Assembly (NCBI RefSeq): GCF_019334315.1
Contig: NZ_JAHWGL010000010.1
Location: 24,444-88,443 of the forward strand
Reading direction: 5' to 3'
Length of the DNA stretch: 64,000 bases
From: Hymenobacter profundi
GTDB taxonomy: Bacteria > Bacteroidota > Bacteroidia > Cytophagales > Hymenobacteraceae
A program made the translations under genes and the position numbers. The notes beneath the pieces are model-generated. The model did not search any database. It saw only the letters and a program-made list of their open reading frames with translations, and was not told the DNA's origin. Position 1 is the first letter of the stretch. The number at the start of each line of letters is the position of its first letter. Positions 35,700-44,223 of this stretch are shown here, in pieces.

Positions 35700-36611
35700 A
35701 TGGCCACCTCTTCTGCTGCCCGTCGTCACCCGGTGCTCACTGGCCTCCTTGTGTTGGTTGGGGTGCTGTTGGTAGGCGGCGTTGTTGCCTACTTCGCCAC
35801 TGATAAAGGCAAGGACTTGCTGCCTACCCTAGAGCAGCCGACGCTCAATATCAGCAACGTCACCCGCGAAAAAATCAAGGGCCAAATGGTGGTGCAGCTG
35901 CATAACCATGCGCCCCTCACGCTTCGCATCGACAGCCTGCGCTACGTGACCCGCGTAGATGGGAAGCAACTGGCGCAGGGCCACAAAAGCCAACCGCTTG
36001 TGGTTCAAAAAAATGCCACCAACCGCCTGGAGCTTCCGCTGGAGTTGAATTTGTCTGAACTAACCCGTAAAGCCAAAGAAGCGCAGCGCGACTGCGTAAC
36101 GGTGCACATGCACACCGTGCTCTACGCCGATTTGCCTGGCGTGGGTCCTCAGCAGATTCCGGTAGATGTGCGCAAGCGCGTATACATTCCTAAACTGCCT
36201 AAGATTGAGGTAGCCGATGTAGACGTGACCAAGCTAGGCCTAAAAAACGGCGAAGCAGTGGTAAACCTGCGCGTGACGAATTACGAATCCCTCCCATTCA
36301 CGGTCAAGCAGGTAAATTATCGTTTCCAGATAGAAGACGACCTCGACGTGAAGGGCCAGGAAACCAAGAGCGTTACGTTTCGCAAAAAGGGCATCGAGCT
36401 ACTGCCCATTCACGTTCGGTTCGACACCAAGTCGATGCCGAAGGTGCTGTTCAAGTCTCTATTCAAGGCCAAGAAAACCAACTATAAACTCACAGGCACC
36501 GCCACTGTGGCGGCCGGCGAGGCCAGCGCCCGCGACGCTACCATGCGCTTCAACAGCACCGGCACCGTGAAGGACCTGAAGGAGCTGGCCAAAGCCAATA
36601 AGGAAAAGTGA
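35700..36611 (+). CDS. LEA14/WHy-domain-like membrane-anchored protein
   Basis: About 303 residues from the ATG at 35700 (MATSSAARRHPVLTGLLVLV); the frame runs back to 35607 but that part looks non-coding. A single membrane helix (residues about 12-32) anchors two tandem beta domains. Each resembles the water-stress and hypersensitive response (LEA14 type) fold: ISNVTREKIKGQMVVQLHNH with APLTLRIDSLRYVTR, and IEVADVDVTKLGLKNGEAV with ESLPFTVKQVNYRFQIED. LEA14-like proteins are linked to desiccation tolerance; direct function here is unknown. Neighbouring trehalose synthesis supports a stress role. Confidence 0.7.
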   Translation: MATSSAARRHPVLTGLLVLVGVLLVGGVVAYFATDKGKDLLPTLEQPTLNISNVTREKIKGQMVVQLHNHAPLTLRIDSLRYVTRVDGKQLAQGHKSQPLVVQKNATNRLELPLELNLSELTRKAKEAQRDCVTVHMHTVLYADLPGVGPQQIPVDVRKRVYIPKLPKIEVADVDVTKLGLKNGEAVVNLRVTNYESLPFTVKQVNYRFQIEDDLDVKGQETKSVTFRKKGIELLPIHVRFDTKSMPKVLFKSLFKAKKTNYKLTGTATVAAGEASARDATMRFNSTGTVKDLKELAKANKEK

Positions 36612-36740
36612 AAGCCGAACGGCACCTGCACGAAGTCGGTCTAACATAATGCCGCCGCCCGCAGCAGAGCTGCTGGGGCTAGCACAGCCGAGCGAGTGCA
36701 GAAAGGGCAGAAGTTCTACCTGAATACAAAAAGCACAGCA

Positions 36741-38957
36741 CTAGACCTTGACAGCCGTTTGCATGTCTACTACCTCTGGTTGCAGCAGGCTACCTAGCAG
36801 CTGGCGCACGGTAGCCACGTTGGCCACGGCATAGCGGGCCAGCGAGCGAGGCGTGGGGCCTACCTTCAGGGTATACGCTTCTGGAGGTAGGGCCGCAAAG
36901 GTGTCCTCGTCGGTGCGGTCGTCGCCTAGGGCCAGCACGAAAGGCGGGGGCTTGGGTCCGAGCCACTGAGCAGCGGCCGTGCCTTTGTGGATGCCAGCGT
37001 TCTTGATTTCGAGCACCTTCTTGCCTTCCAGTACGTGCAAATCGGTGTTAGACGTCATAAAAGCGAGGTGGTTTAGCAGGTCGCGGGCACGCAGGGCGCC
37101 CAGTCCGGCATCAGCGCGGCGGTAGTGCCACACCAAGGAGTAGTCTTTTTCTTCGATGAAGGCGCCCGGCGTACGGCCCACATACTGCTCCAGAATAGGC
37201 CGAATATCGCGCTTCCACTCGGCGCGCAGACCTTCCTGAAACAAGTGCCACCTGCTGCCAGCCCGGCGCAGCCACACGCCGTGCTCGGCAATAAAATCGA
37301 TGGGCAGGTGCCCCAGCCAGTCGTCCAGCGTCGCCCGGTCGCGCCCGCTGATAACGACTATCTGGTTGCGCGCATCGGCTGCCAGGTTGCCCAGCAGCTC
37401 CAGTAGTTCTTGGTCGGGGCGGGCCTGCTGCGGATTGTGTTGGAAGCGCACCAGCGTGCCATCGTAGTCCAATAGTAGTAGGCGCCGTTCGGCCACTTGG
37501 TAGTCGTGGCGCAGCTGGCTTTGGGCATGGGCATCGAGCACATCGGTGGCTAGGGTGTGCTGTTTGATTTTGCTATAGGTCAGTCGGTCCATAAATAGCC
37601 GCGTCCAAGCAAATACATCGTACTGCCGCACTAGCTGCTGCATGGCCGCCATGCGGGTCTGTTGCTCCTCGTCGGGTAGGTGCAGGGCTTCGCGCAGGGC
37701 TTCCACCACTTGGTTGGTGTTGGTCGGGTTGATGAGCAACGCCTCGGCCAGCTCCTGCGCCGCCCCGGCCCGCTCGCTCAGAACAAGCACCCCGCGCTGA
37801 TCGGCTTTGCTGGCAATGAACTCCTTGGCGACCAGGTTCATGCCGTCGCGCACAGGTGTCACCAGGGCCACATCGGCCAAACGGTATAAGGCCGATAGCT
37901 CCTCAAAGGGAAACGAGCGGTAGAAGTAGTGAATGGGATTCCAGCTGATGGTGCGGTACTGTGCATTGATGCGCCCCACCAGCTCGTCGATTTCTTCCTT
38001 GAGGGCAGCGTATTGCGGCACTTGGTCGCGGGAGGGCACCACCACCATCAGCAAATTCACCCGCTCGCGCCACTCGGGGTAGCGCACCAGCAGCGCCTCG
38101 AAGGCGTGCAGGCGCTGCGCAATTCCCTTAGAGTAGTCGAGCCGGTCGATGGACAGCACCACTTTCGCATCGCCTAGCGCCTGCCGGTACGCCTGCTCGT
38201 GCTGCTGCGCGGCCTCCGAAACGGCCGCGTCGGCGTAGCGTTGGTAGTCAATGCCCATCGGAAAGGCATCGACCAGCACCGGGCGGTCGGGCATTTCCAC
38301 CTGCCCATTGTGGTTAGGCAGCCCCAGCAGATGCGACACCGCGCTCAGGAAGTGGTGCATGTAGTCGAAGGTGTGGAAACCGATGAGGTCGGCGCCCAAC
38401 ATGCCGCGCACTAGCTCGGTGCCCCAGGGTAGGGCCCGCAGCAGCTCGTAGGAGGGAAACGGAATGTGCAGGAAGAAGCCAATAGTAGCCTCCGGCCGCT
38501 CGCGGCGTAGCATTTCGGGTAGCAGCAGTAGCTGGTAGTCGTGCACCCAGATGGTGTCGTCGGGGCCGGCCAGCGCCAGTACGGCCTGACAGAATTTCTC
38601 GTTCACGGCCACGTAGGCGTCCCAGTGCGCCTGCTCGTAGGTGGCATACTGCGGGAAGTAGTGGAAGGTAGGCCAGAGCGTGGAGTTGCTGAAGCCCTCG
38701 TAGAAATCCCGGATTTCGGCTTCAGTCAGAAACACCGGGGCCATGCTGTCGGCGCTCAGCTGCTCACGTACGTGGTCCTGCTCGGCGGGGTCATCTACGG
38801 AGAGGCCGGGCCAGCCTACCCACACGTTGCCCTTGGCCCGGTAGATGGAGCCCAGGCCCGTGGCCAGCCCGCCTTCGCTGGGCTGAAACGTGAGGCCCGT
38901 GGCCGCGCGCTGTACTTTGGTGGGTAGGCGGTTGGAAATAATAATGGTTCTAGACAT
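36741..38957 (-). CDS. Bifunctional trehalose-6-phosphate synthase / trehalose-phosphatase
   Basis: A 738-residue fusion. Residues 1 to about 470 are the GT20 synthase ([52 protein letters not shown]-free, and [15 protein letters not shown]), which joins glucose from UDP-glucose to glucose-6-phosphate. From about 485 comes the HAD phosphatase ([11 protein letters not shown] with Asp497 and Asp499; [31 protein letters not shown]), which removes phosphate to give trehalose. Both halves keep their catalytic motifs. The start codon lies 141 nt inside the 3' end of the upstream cyanophycinase frame, which is discussed as a finding. Confidence 0.95.
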   Translation of the reverse strand: MSRTIIISNRLPTKVQRAATGLTFQPSEGGLATGLGSIYRAKGNVWVGWPGLSVDDPAEQDHVREQLSADSMAPVFLTEAEIRDFYEGFSNSTLWPTFHYFPQYATYEQAHWDAYVAVNEKFCQAVLALAGPDDTIWVHDYQLLLLPEMLRRERPEATIGFFLHIPFPSYELLRALPWGTELVRGMLGADLIGFHTFDYMHHFLSAVSHLLGLPNHNGQVEMPDRPVLVDAFPMGIDYQRYADAAVSEAAQQHEQAYRQALGDAKVVLSIDRLDYSKGIAQRLHAFEALLVRYPEWRERVNLLMVVVPSRDQVPQYAALKEEIDELVGRINAQYRTISWNPIHYFYRSFPFEELSALYRLADVALVTPVRDGMNLVAKEFIASKADQRGVLVLSERAGAAQELAEALLINPTNTNQVVEALREALHLPDEEQQTRMAAMQQLVRQYDVFAWTRLFMDRLTYSKIKQHTLATDVLDAHAQSQLRHDYQVAERRLLLLDYDGTLVRFQHNPQQARPDQELLELLGNLAADARNQIVVISGRDRATLDDWLGHLPIDFIAEHGVWLRRAGSRWHLFQEGLRAEWKRDIRPILEQYVGRTPGAFIEEKDYSLVWHYRRADAGLGALRARDLLNHLAFMTSNTDLHVLEGKKVLEIKNAGIHKGTAAAQWLGPKPPPFVLALGDDRTDEDTFAALPPEAYTLKVGPTPRSLARYAVANVATVRQLLGSLLQPEVVDMQTAVKV

Positions 38958-39754
38958 CGGTCGAAAGCGATAGGCAGGGTAGGAGAGAAGACCTCGCCGG
39001 GCGCAATGTCAGGGATGGTGTTGCCGGTGCAGTGGTGGCCATCGAGCACCACCACCATGCCATTGCCGATAACCTCCACCTCGCGGCCTTTGCTTATCAG
39101 CACCGCCGTATCTTCTTCCAGTCCCAGCCCAATGCAGCCGGGATTGGTAGCAATAATCTGGGCCATACGCACCATGCGGCCACGGGCAATAAAGTGGGTG
39201 TCGATGGCCACATCGCGCAGCAGTTGCAGACCCGTGGTGACATGAATTTCGTCCTTGACAAACCCGGCATCGTTGCGTCCCTGGTAAATCATGGGCGTGC
39301 TCATGGCCGTGGCCCCGGCGCTGGTGCCGGCAATGAGAAGAGGCTCGTGGAGGTAGCGCTCGGTGAGGCAGTGCAGCAGCTTGGTGCCACCAAGCAGGGC
39401 CGTGAGGCGCAGCTGGTCGCCGCCGGTGAACAGCACGCCGTCGGCCCGATTGATAATCTCCAGCGCCTCGGGGCTGTTGGCCTGCTCGCGGCTCTGGATG
39501 TCGAGCACTTCTACTTGCTCAATTCCCAGCGAGGAAAACACCTCTACGTAGTCCTGAGCAGCGGCGGCAGCGTCTTCGGCCGCCGTGGGGATAACCACGA
39601 TGGTGCGGGAGCCGTGCAGCTCATCCACAAAGCGCTGCAAAATAAAATCGGCCGATGTATCGTGGTCCGGCGCCTGCTCATCGGCCTTGTGGCGCTGTTC
39701 GTGGCCGCCAATAGCCAGTAGGCGGCCCTTTGGTCGTGGGGTATGGGTAGACAT
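38816..39754 (-). CDS. Cyanophycinase with an anomalous C terminus
   Basis: A 312-residue S51-type peptidase that releases dipeptides from cyanophycin. GRLLAIGGHEQR, FTGGDQLRLTALLGGT and the nucleophile elbow IAGTSAGATAMS (Ser145) are intact, and IGLGLEEDTAVLI follows. Family resemblance holds up to IAPGEVFS at about residue 257. After that the normal ending, a short beta strand segment, is missing and the frame continues for 55 residues into the first 142 bases of the otsA/B gene. The tail ([20 protein letters not shown]) is out-of-frame reading of that gene. Either a deletion removed the true 3' end or the protein really ends this way; activity is uncertain. Confidence 0.75.
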   Translation of the reverse strand: MSTHTPRPKGRLLAIGGHEQRHKADEQAPDHDTSADFILQRFVDELHGSRTIVVIPTAAEDAAAAAQDYVEVFSSLGIEQVEVLDIQSREQANSPEALEIINRADGVLFTGGDQLRLTALLGGTKLLHCLTERYLHEPLLIAGTSAGATAMSTPMIYQGRNDAGFVKDEIHVTTGLQLLRDVAIDTHFIARGRMVRMAQIIATNPGCIGLGLEEDTAVLISKGREVEVIGNGMVVVLDGHHCTGNTIPDIAPGEVFSPTLPIAFDRCLEPLLFPTAYPPKYSARPRASRFSPAKAGWPRAWAPSTGPRATCG

Positions 39755-39790
39755 GAATGGAAGGCAAGGAAAAGGTAGGCAGCAAACACA

Positions 39791-39816
39791 CTCCTACCCG
39801 CTGTAGCGGGTAGGAG
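39791..39816. repeat. 12-bp inverted repeat upstream of cyanophycinase
   Basis: CTCCTACCCGCT at 39791-39802 pairs with AGCGGGTAGGAG at 39805-39816 with a 2-base spacer. It lies 37 nt upstream of the cyanophycinase ATG and could be an operator or an RNA hairpin in its leader. Confidence 0.6.
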
Positions 39817-39942
39817 CGTGCACACTAACAGTTGGGGACGACAACAGCGGCGTGGTATCCAGCCACATCCCAGCCCTTCGATACGGGGTGCCATAAGGAC
39901 GGACTCAGCTTGTTGTACGGTGCGAAAAGCCAGCAGGAGACG

Positions 39943-40371
39943 TCAAAAACACGGATTTGGAACAGGGAAAACGCGTATTTTCTTCAACGAATACCAATGC
40001 TTTCGGTCGGTGGGCCTACCCCAGAAGGGAGCACGCCACCCGCCAAAGGTGAGGTGGAGCATGCCGCGTGCTAGCTGGGTGCGCAGACTGGCACTAGTGC
40101 CAGCGGTAGCCAATACCACTTGGACTGAACCTGTTTCCAGGGACCGTAAAGAAGGAGTAGAATCCTCAGTAGCTAACCGCCAAAGTAAGACAGGGTGCTT
40201 GGCTACCTGCTGTAGTGGTTGAGACACCACCCAGCTGGCCACCACGCCCGTGCCGTCCTCCAGTACCAGCTCAGGGTAGGTAGGAATACTTGGCGAGCAG
40301 CCAATAGCAAAGCGGAGAGCCGGGTGGGGTGGTACTACCACTACATCGGCAAACATGAGTTCGGGATTCAT
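39943..40371 (-). CDS. Possible protein of unknown function
   Basis: An open frame of about 142 residues from the ATG at 40371 (MNPELMFADVVVVPPHPALR). Amino acid composition is protein-like, with possible strands in ASWVVSQPLQQVAKHPVLLW and SVQVVLATAGTSASLRTQLA, but no family, signal peptide or motif is recognised. It is on the same strand as cyanophycinase, 188 nt upstream. It may be a real short gene or chance; no terminator or promoter decides. Confidence 0.35.
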   Translation of the reverse strand: MNPELMFADVVVVPPHPALRFAIGCSPSIPTYPELVLEDGTGVVASWVVSQPLQQVAKHPVLLWRLATEDSTPSLRSLETGSVQVVLATAGTSASLRTQLARGMLHLTFGGWRAPFWGRPTDRKHWYSLKKIRVFPVPNPCF

Positions 40372-40706
40372 AGCGAGGGTAGGACGGGATAGTAACATGC
40401 TCTGTATAACGGCGCCTACCTAGATACAGCGGTACAGAAAATACGGATTCTTCCGAGACGCATTCTCTGGTATACTCCGAGTTTGTACCTAGTGCGCACA
40501 GTGGAAATTGTCTTAAAATATTGATAAAAAGAGGATTGCTTAGTAAGTGTTTTCTGCGAAATACTCCTTTAGGCAAACGCTTGGCTATAACTATTAGACG
40601 CGCCAAGCAGTAAAGCGTTGGTGATTAAAGTATAGTTATTGGGGACTGCACTAGTACCTGAGCCAGTACGCTGATGCAGCGGCGGTAGCGCCCTTGCCGG
40701 CTGGCG
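40372..40706. other. Intergenic region upstream of the DUF421 pair
   Basis: About 335 bases without a supported gene. The middle is A+T-rich and may hold the promoter for the DUF421 genes. No repeat was seen. Confidence 0.4.
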
Positions 40707-41426
40707 ATGGAAGAGCAGAGCCTCACGCAGAATATGAAGAAAGAGGAGATACAGATAACGGATTGGCAACGAATTCTGCTGGGGCAAGCCCCGTTTGAGT
40801 TTCTGTTGGAAGTGGTCGTGCGCACGCTTATCATCTACGTGGTGCTGGTGCTGGCCATGCGCGTGTTGGGTAAGCGCATGAACGCGCAGCTCTCCGTGGC
40901 CGAGCTATCGGTGATGATTATGCTGGGCGGCATCGTGTCGGTGCCCATGCAGGTGCCTAACCGGGGCCTGCTGCACGGTATACTGGTGCTATCGTGCATG
41001 GTGGGCATGTACCGGGGCATCAACTGGCTGGCCTACCGGTTTCGGCGCGTCGAGCAGCTGACCCAGGGCAACCTGCACATCATCGTAGCCGATGGGGTGC
41101 TGAACCTGCAAGCCATGCACCGTGTCCGGCTCTCGCGGCAGCAGTTGTTTTCTTACCTGCGCGCCGCCCATATGCAGCAGCTTGGGCAGGTGAAGCGGGT
41201 GTACCTGGAGGCCAATGGCAAGTTCAGCATCTACCCGCAGGAACCTCCCCGCCCTGGGCTGTCGCTCCTACCCGAGAAAGACCCGGCCATTCGGGAGGCC
41301 GAACCCGCAGACCACACCGTGAAGGTGTGCCAGCAGTGCGGCCACCCCGAGGCAGCCGACCACAAACCATGGCAGTGCCCCCACTGTGGGCATCAGCACT
41401 GGGCAAATGGTGTATGTAAGCTCTGA
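40707..41426 (+). CDS. DUF421 (YetF-like) membrane protein with C-terminal zinc ribbon, first copy
   Basis: A 239-residue protein. Residues about 35-110 hold membrane helices (LLEVVVRTLIIYVVLVLAM, LSVMIMLGGIVSVPMQ, GILVLSCMVGMYRGIN), followed by the small cytoplasmic domain typical of DUF421 (LTQGNLHIIVADGVLNLQAM, VYLEANGKFSIYPQ). The last 32 residues add a zinc ribbon with CxxC at 208/211 and 224/227 (CQQCGHPE and WQCPHCGHQHW). DUF421 proteins are broadly distributed with uncertain function. The zinc ribbon is not part of the usual YetF layout. The gene is followed after 6 nt by a paralogue with the same fusion. Confidence 0.85.
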   Translation: MEEQSLTQNMKKEEIQITDWQRILLGQAPFEFLLEVVVRTLIIYVVLVLAMRVLGKRMNAQLSVAELSVMIMLGGIVSVPMQVPNRGLLHGILVLSCMVGMYRGINWLAYRFRRVEQLTQGNLHIIVADGVLNLQAMHRVRLSRQQLFSYLRAAHMQQLGQVKRVYLEANGKFSIYPQEPPRPGLSLLPEKDPAIREAEPADHTVKVCQQCGHPEAADHKPWQCPHCGHQHWANGVCKL

Positions 41427-41432
41427 TCTACT

Positions 41433-42125
41433 ATGAAGCCAGAAGACATTCACCTCACCGATTGGCTCCGCATCCTGGTGGGCGAAGTGCCAATCAGCTT
41501 CTACCTCGAGGCCGTTCTGCGTGTGGTATTCATCTACCTGCTCCTGTTGGCCTGTATGCGCTTGATGGGTACCCGCATGGGCTCGGTGCTCACCCGCAAC
41601 GAGATGGTGGCCATGGTGTCGTTGGCGGCTGCCAATGGCGTTGCCCTCATGGCGCCCGACCGGGGACTGGTGCCGGTGGTAGTAGTGGCGGCCATCATCG
41701 TAGGCTACCAACGTCTGATTGCGTGGTGGGCGCTCCGCAGCAAGAAGTTTGAGAGTGTCGTGCTAGACGATGTGCGGATTCTGGTACAGGATGGCCGTTT
41801 GCAACTAAACGGGCTACAGGCTAGCGTGTTGTCACGGGAGCAAATGCTGGCCAAGCTGCGGCAGGGAAGTGTTCGTAACCTGGGTATGGTGCAGCGGGCC
41901 TACCAGGAGGCCAGCGGAGATTTCTCTATTCTAATGTTCACGGAGCCGCAGCCCGGCCTGTCCATTCTGCCAACAGAAGACACGGCTTTCCGGGACGAGC
42001 AGCGGAAAGCCGAGGGCCAGTTTGCCTGCGGCAGCTGCGGCCACCTGGAGTCCGATGCACAGGTGCCTACCCACCAGTGCACACGCTGCGGCGAGCAGGA
42101 GTGGCAGCCCGCCGTGCTGGGGTAG
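41433..42125 (+). CDS. DUF421 (YetF-like) membrane protein with C-terminal zinc ribbon, second copy
   Basis: A 230-residue paralogue of the upstream gene, with the same opening (IHLTDWLRILVGEVPISFYL against IQITDWQRILLGQAPFEFLL), membrane helices, and cytoplasmic domain (FESVVLDDVRILVQDGRLQL, YQEASGDFSILMF). It also ends in a zinc ribbon with CxxC at 199/202 and 216/219 (CGSCGHLES and QCTRCGEQEW). The six-base gap suggests translational coupling and a hetero-oligomer. Sequence differs enough that the duplication is old. Role unknown. Confidence 0.85.
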   Translation: MKPEDIHLTDWLRILVGEVPISFYLEAVLRVVFIYLLLLACMRLMGTRMGSVLTRNEMVAMVSLAAANGVALMAPDRGLVPVVVVAAIIVGYQRLIAWWALRSKKFESVVLDDVRILVQDGRLQLNGLQASVLSREQMLAKLRQGSVRNLGMVQRAYQEASGDFSILMFTEPQPGLSILPTEDTAFRDEQRKAEGQFACGSCGHLESDAQVPTHQCTRCGEQEWQPAVLG

Positions 42126-42233
42126 GAGGCGACCAGGCACGGCGGGCTCTAGATTCCCCTTAGTTCCGCCGTTTAAGGTGCTGGCACGAGGGGTGGTAGC
42201 AAATAGAAAAACGGGAGCAGTAGTGTGTACTAC

Positions 42234-42437
42234 TACAGCGGTTTTTGCAGACTGTGTACCCGCTGGCGTGACCCCGCCCCCAGCCCCTCCCCTCCGGGAG
42301 AGGGGTGCGTTCTAATGGAGCTATTTGCTAACAGCTAGTGGCTATCAGCTTCGTCTGGCACCCCTCTCCCGGAGGGGAGGGGCTGGGGGCGGGGTCACGC
42401 CAGCGCAACCTGCACACCGACTGCAAAACCGCTGTAA
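42234..42437. repeat. Very long G+C-rich palindrome
   Basis: Arms 42261-42308 and 42358-42405 are perfect 48-bp inverted repeats (beginning CGCTGGCGTGACCCCGCCCC) with a 49-bp loop. Pairing continues outside with gaps: ACAGCGGTTTTTGCAG at about 42235 matches CTGCAAAACCGCTGT near 42421. The whole element spans about 200 bp between the second DUF421 gene and the mpl 3' end and fills most of the gap. Confidence 0.92.
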
Positions 42438-42471
42438 TAAAGCCTGCGTTCTGCCACACCCACACTTGTGG

Positions 42472-43860
42472 TTATTTATCAACCACCTCTGTTGCCAGCA
42501 CTGCCAAATCCAGCCCGTCAAACGTGCCGGAGGTCATCATCAGCAGGTTGGTATCCTGCCAGTTTTGCTGATGCAGGAACTCGGCCAGGGCCTTGCTATC
42601 GGTGAATACCTGCAAATTGGGGCGTTGGAAGGCCTGTTGCACGGCCTCGGGGGGTAGGGCGGGTAGGCGCTTGTGTTCCAGCACGTGCGGGTTGAAGTAG
42701 ACCACCGCCACGTCGGGCGCATCGAAGGTGTGGGCGTATTGGGGTAGGAAGGCCGGGTTGAGCGAACTGAACGTGTGCAACTCCAGGCAGGCCACCAAGC
42801 GGCGCTTCGGAAACTGCTGTTTCAGGGCTGTGGCCGTGGCCTTCAGCTTGCTGGGCGAGTGCGCAAAGTCCTTGTACACTACTGAGTCTTGGCCCTCGCG
42901 CACCAGCTCCAGGCGGCGTGCGGCGCCTTTGAAAGTCGCAATGGCTTCGTAAAAATCCTTGCCTTTGATGCCCAGCTGTTTGCACACCTCCTTGGCCGCC
43001 GAAATGTTGCGCAGGTTGTGGGCGCCAAATACCTGCACAGGCACCTGCTCATCGCGCTTGGTGAGGAGGTAGGTTTTGCCGTCGCGCAGCATGTGCTCGT
43101 GTGGGCCATAGCCCACGTACTTCACGTCGGGGGAGGTAGGCACGGTCACGAGTTGCACCTGCTCGTCGTCCTGGTCGTAGATGAGGGTGCCGGCTTTGGG
43201 CGTCATCTCCGCGAAGATTCGGAACTGCTCGCGGTAGATTTCCTCCGTCGGAAACACATTGATGTGGTCCCAGCTGATGCCGGAAATCACGCCGATGTGA
43301 TGCTGATAGAGGTGGAACTTTGGCCGCCGGTCGATGGGCGACGACAGGTACTCGTCGCCCTCAATGATGATAATGGGCGCATCTTCCGTCAGCTGCACCA
43401 TCAGATCGAAGCCCGCCAGCTGGGCACCTACCGCGTAGTCGAACTTGCGCTGGTGGTAGCGCAATACGTGCAGAATCAGCGAAGTAATGCTGGTTTTGCC
43501 GTGCGAGCCGCCAATCACGATGCGCTGCTTGTCCTTGCTGGCCTCGTAGATGAACTCCGGAAACGAATACACGCGCAGGCCCAACTCCTGAGCGCGCAGC
43601 AGCTCGGGGTTGTCGGGACGGGCGTGCATTCCCACAATCACGGCGTCGAGGTCGGCGGTGATTTTCTCCGGGAACCAGCCTTCTTCGGCCGGCAGCAGCC
43701 CGGCAGCTTGCAGGCGACTTTTGGCGGGCTCAAATATCTCGTCGTCGGAGCCCGTGACGTGGGTGCCGCGCTGGCGCAGGGCCAGGGCCAGATTGTGCAT
43801 GATGCTGCCGCCGGTAGCAATCAGATGAAGGCGCTGAAAAGAGGAAGGGGTAGCGGGCAT
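42472..43860 (-). CDS. mpl: UDP-N-acetylmuramate:tripeptide ligase (murein recycling)
   Basis: About 462 residues from the ATG at 43860 (MPATPSSFQRLHLIATGGSI); a longer frame starts at 43896. A Mur-ligase family enzyme with the ATP-binding loop VIGGSHGKTSITSLIL, the central EGDEYLSSPIDRRPKFHLYQ and the C-terminal SRP-type strand pattern (DFAHSPSKLKATATAL). Mpl attaches recovered L-Ala-gamma-D-Glu-mDAP tripeptide to UDP-MurNAc. The SPIDRRPKF segment and the short N terminus separate it from MurC. A TACCTTTG -7 box lies 34 nt upstream of the start. Confidence 0.9.
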   Translation of the reverse strand: MPATPSSFQRLHLIATGGSIMHNLALALRQRGTHVTGSDDEIFEPAKSRLQAAGLLPAEEGWFPEKITADLDAVIVGMHARPDNPELLRAQELGLRVYSFPEFIYEASKDKQRIVIGGSHGKTSITSLILHVLRYHQRKFDYAVGAQLAGFDLMVQLTEDAPIIIIEGDEYLSSPIDRRPKFHLYQHHIGVISGISWDHINVFPTEEIYREQFRIFAEMTPKAGTLIYDQDDEQVQLVTVPTSPDVKYVGYGPHEHMLRDGKTYLLTKRDEQVPVQVFGAHNLRNISAAKEVCKQLGIKGKDFYEAIATFKGAARRLELVREGQDSVVYKDFAHSPSKLKATATALKQQFPKRRLVACLELHTFSSLNPAFLPQYAHTFDAPDVAVVYFNPHVLEHKRLPALPPEAVQQAFQRPNLQVFTDSKALAEFLHQQNWQDTNLLMMTSGTFDGLDLAVLATEVVDK

Positions 43861-43893
43861 TGAGTAAGCGAAACGATGCAAGCGAATGGGCGG

Positions 43894-43901
43894 CAAAGGT
43901 A
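43894..43901 (-). promoter_or_regulatory. -7 promoter box (TACCTTTG) of mpl
   Basis: A full match to TAnnTTTG on the minus strand, 33 nt before the ATG at 43860. No TTTG is seen 19-21 nt further upstream. Confidence 0.45.
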
Positions 43902-44223
43902 GGCAGATAGAACATACCAGCCGGGGTAGAGGTTAGGGAGGGACGCAGCCAGAGCCGGCCGGTTATTGAGTGGGTAGGCGTGGCGTGCTGTTGCCTACCT
44001 ACCCAAACAGGCAAATGGTCCTGCTGTCTGGTCGACACACACCATGTAACATAGTAAAAGAAACTGTATTTCCCACACGTGTTTTCTTCGCGTTAGCCGT
44101 TAGTTTTGTACCCCTTTTGCCCGGCCTGGCCGGGTGTGCGCCGGGCACGGCCGACTGAACATTTTTTGGTGCAGTCGCCGGCTGCTACTCCAGTTCTGCT
44201 TACCTTGTATTTCCCTCAACCCA
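43902..44223. other. Intergenic region between divergent mpl and dnaB
   Basis: About 320 bases. On the plus strand TAGTTTTG at 44101-44108 matches a -7 box and could start a 110-nt dnaB leader, in which CCCGGC and GCCGGG at 44120-44145 can pair. A TACCTTGT at 44201 near the dnaB ATG is a weaker alternative. No gene is seen. Confidence 0.45.

Noticed and set aside
39032..39721. 229-codon plus-strand frame opposite cyanophycinase
   Set aside because: A composition shadow; the minus-strand cyanophycinase has its catalytic motif.
42889..43863. 324-codon plus-strand frame opposite mpl
   Set aside because: Its length is due to the high G+C content; mpl on the other strand has all Mur ligase motifs.
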